Assembly: GCA_038134485.1 (NCBI GenBank)
Contig: JAYPVG010000005.1
Coordinates: 1 to 64,000, forward strand
Source of the DNA: NORP240 sp038134485
GTDB lineage: Bacteria; Pseudomonadota; Gammaproteobacteria; Pseudomonadales; Pseudohongiellaceae
Reading direction: 5' to 3'
Length of the DNA: 64,000 nucleotides
Shown here: positions 62,572 through 64,000 of the stretch, in pieces
Numbering within the stretch: position 1 is the stretch's first letter
Layout of the letters: each line of letters starts with the position of its first letter
The notes under the pieces: model-generated
Databases searched by the model: none
Seen by the model: only the letters and a program-made list of their open reading frames with translations
What the model was told of the DNA's origin: nothing
Position numbers and translations under genes: made by a program

Positions 62572-63039
62572 ATGTGCGCTGGAGTTGGAAACCGGATAAT
62601 AGTGCTTTCAGCTAGCCTGCTGACAGCCGTGATGTGGCTGGCAACGCCTCTCTCTGCTTACGCAGAGAATGGTCTTCGCAATGTGTTGGTTCAGTCACTA
62701 CTGGATTTTAATGCCATCCTGATAACGGAAGTTGATGTTGTTTTCGTCTACGATGAAACTGCCGCAACCCGAATTCCTGCCACCAAGGGCGAGTGGTATG
62801 CCCAGAAGTACGATCTGCTGAAGGACGATCCTGACGAGCTGGATGTCATCACCACCTCTATTCCCCAGGGGTTTGACTCTGCCAGTCTCAGCCTGCCTCA
62901 AAATTCAAAAACGGCGGTGAAAATTTTTGCTGTGGGGTATCACGAGGCACAGGGCGTTGCCATTCACGATATGACGGCCATGGAGGGGGCACTTATTCAA
63001 ATAGACCCGTTCGGGATCCGAGTTTCCGGCTCCAACTGA
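62572..63039 (+). CDS. Hypothetical secreted protein
   Basis: A 155-residue exported protein. The start is ATG 62572 with AGGAG six bases upstream; the longer frame from 62533 is rejected. Signal peptide: IIVLSASLLTAVMWLATPLS, cleavage near AYAEN. The mature protein of about 125 residues is predicted alpha/beta with a strand-rich core (ILITEVDVVFVYDE, AVKIFAVGYHE) and an Asp/Glu-rich middle (KYDLLKDDPDELDVI). It resembles small type VI/IV secretion lipoproteins only loosely. No family is recognised. It is monocistronic and convergent with the Bug-type gene nine bases away. Confidence 0.6.
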   Translation: MCAGVGNRIIVLSASLLTAVMWLATPLSAYAENGLRNVLVQSLLDFNAILITEVDVVFVYDETAATRIPATKGEWYAQKYDLLKDDPDELDVITTSIPQGFDSASLSLPQNSKTAVKIFAVGYHEAQGVAIHDMTAMEGALIQIDPFGIRVSGSN

Positions 63040-63048
63040 GCCTGGTTC

Positions 63049-64000
63049 TCACTGCAACAGGTGGGAGTACTCGGTATACAGTTCAAAATTTTCCCGCATC
63101 AGCTCCATGGAGGCCTCCGGTCCAATCCAGCGACGGCCTATGGATGCGCGGTCCAGCATGTCCTGGAGGCGAACATTGGACATCGCCTGTGAAAGAGCCC
63201 GCTGCAGTACTTCAAATCGCTCCGGATACTGCTGCCTGAACACTTCAGAAGTAGCGTAGCCACGAATCGATCCCGGCAAGACCGGCACCCTGGTGCCGAG
63301 TGGCTCCAGCAGATGGTTCAACGGAGGCACTTGCCAGATTTCATTTGCGACATCGTTATTTACCGCCAGTGGCTTGAGATATTCGGCTATGCCTTCGCAG
63401 CCTCGGGCGCTGATGATAATGAAATCCACCACGCCGCCAGCGACGGCCGCGCGGGCCAGGCCGCCGCTGTTGTAAGCCACCAGGTTCAGGTTTTCGAGAG
63501 GAATACCGTTGGCCTCGAGTAACAGGTTAGCAGTGAGATGGCCGGCTGATCCTTTTACTACGGCGCCACGCACAGCCTTGGGCCTGGTTCGAATGGCTTC
63601 CAGTAACTCCTCCAGATCTCTGTAGGGCGCTTTGTGGTAGAGCGCGATGAGATCTTCGTCAAACCATTGAAAATTCAGGTAAGCGAAATCGTCGATGCCG
63701 TATTCGGCACTGCCATTGAGTACGGTATTGATCAGGTACGGAGAGAACCCGGAGGCGAACAGGGTATACCCATCATCGGGTCTGGACAGAAAGTAGTTCG
63801 CACCAATCAGAGTCCCGGCGCCCGGCCGGTTGATTACATTAACAGGTTGACCCAGTTCGTCAGCGAGAAAATTGGACATGGTCCGCGTCATTCGGTCGGC
63901 ACTTCCTCCAACCCCAAAAGGTACAACGATAGTCACCGGGCGATCAGGAAAGGGCTGATCCTGCGCGACGGCCTGATTGAGCCCGATGCAAAGACATAAC
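63049..64000 (-). CDS. Bug/TctC-type tripartite tricarboxylate transporter substrate-binding protein (5' end cut)
   Basis: At least 316 residues of a periplasmic solute-binding protein, cut at the window edge. The reading frame continues to 64000 through the end of a signal peptide (LCLCIGLNQAVAQDQPFPDRP), so the GTG at 63936 is not the start. Family marks are VTIVVPFGVGGSADRMTR, VINRPGAGTLIGANYFLSRPDDGYTL and the C-terminal MSNVRLQDMLDRASIGRRW. Bug proteins deliver carboxylates or aromatic acids to a TctAB membrane transporter, whose genes may lie outside the window. Confidence 0.92.
   Translation of the reverse strand, partial: LCLCIGLNQAVAQDQPFPDRPVTIVVPFGVGGSADRMTRTMSNFLADELGQPVNVINRPGAGTLIGANYFLSRPDDGYTLFASGFSPYLINTVLNGSAEYGIDDFAYLNFQWFDEDLIALYHKAPYRDLEELLEAIRTRPKAVRGAVVKGSAGHLTANLLLEANGIPLENLNLVAYNSGGLARAAVAGGVVDFIIISARGCEGIAEYLKPLAVNNDVANEIWQVPPLNHLLEPLGTRVPVLPGSIRGYATSEVFRQQYPERFEVLQRALSQAMSNVRLQDMLDRASIGRRWIGPEASMELMRENFELYTEYSHLLQ

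Noticed and set aside
1..64000. CRISPR array or insertion sequence
   Set aside because: No regularly spaced short repeats, no transposase and no terminal inverted repeats were found. The large repeats are receptor genes.

Overview
The window looks like a scaffold from an uncultured, probably marine, gammaproteobacterium, most likely metagenome-assembled. Four runs of N (three of 10, one of 100) mark scaffold joins. The gammaproteobacterial assignment rests on gene content: large TonB-dependent receptors, a SapC/tryptophan-halogenase/DUF6445 locus, DUF1592/DUF1552 genes with a PQQ-type quinoprotein, a FisR-type sulfide operon, many secreted c-type cytochromes and the style of the tRNA-Pro. It is inference, because no rRNA or phylogenetic marker is present. 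Almost every large gene encodes a secreted, periplasmic or outer-membrane protein, so this is a region for uptake and oxidation of exogenous organic compounds and sulfide.

Layout. 1-5.7 kb: a frameshifted transporter fragment, small hypothetical genes, a nitronate-monooxygenase-like flavoprotein, a secreted protein of unknown function, a DUF3303 protein and tRNA-Pro(CGG). 5.7-8.8 kb: a glutathione transferase and the first copy (module A) of a two-gene module. The module consists of a c-heme plus PHM-like copper monooxygenase-type protein followed by a secreted beta-rich partner. 9-16.4 kb: a forward operon of quinoprotein dehydrogenase, DUF1592 diheme protein, Tat-exported DUF1552 protein and secreted ankyrin protein. 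17.4-18.6 kb: a GC-rich PLP-synthase-like gene that looks foreign or mis-joined. 18.8-27.8 kb: an ABC-2 exporter, a KAP-like membrane NTPase, an ATPase/FtsX/HlyD exporter operon and a DUF1857 protein.

28.3-35.1 kb: two tandem TonB receptors of identical protein sequence under different upstream regions. 35.2-38.3 kb: a TIGR02466-type 2OG-Fe oxygenase and a CBM9/DUF5916 outer-membrane protein. 38.4-42.3 kb: a sigma-54 activator with the three-cysteine FisR sulfane-sulfur motif, divergent from a sulfurtransferase / sulfide:quinone oxidoreductase / diheme cytochrome operon behind a good -24/-12 promoter. 42.4-47.1 kb: an NHL propeller protein, an HSL-type esterase and module B. 48.1-53.1 kb: a helical secreted protein and another TonB receptor. 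A second copy of this receptor is almost certainly hidden in the 100-N gap at 49637-49736, because both gap edges repeat the edges of the visible receptor unit over exactly 55 bp. 53.7-57 kb: tryptophan-halogenase-type flavoprotein, DUF6445 and SapC. 57.1-62.2 kb: a second secreted protein of unknown function, a FadR-type GntR regulator and module C. The window ends in a hypothetical secreted protein and a truncated Bug/TctC solute-binding protein.

How the genes may work together (inference): TonB receptors import a scarce ligand, periplasmic copper, heme, PQQ and 2OG/flavin enzymes modify or oxidise it, and cytochromes pass electrons on. The main candidate for an undescribed system is the threefold cytochrome/copper-monooxygenase plus partner module. 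The tandem TonB receptor amplification, with near-identical coding units and divergent promoters, is the second.
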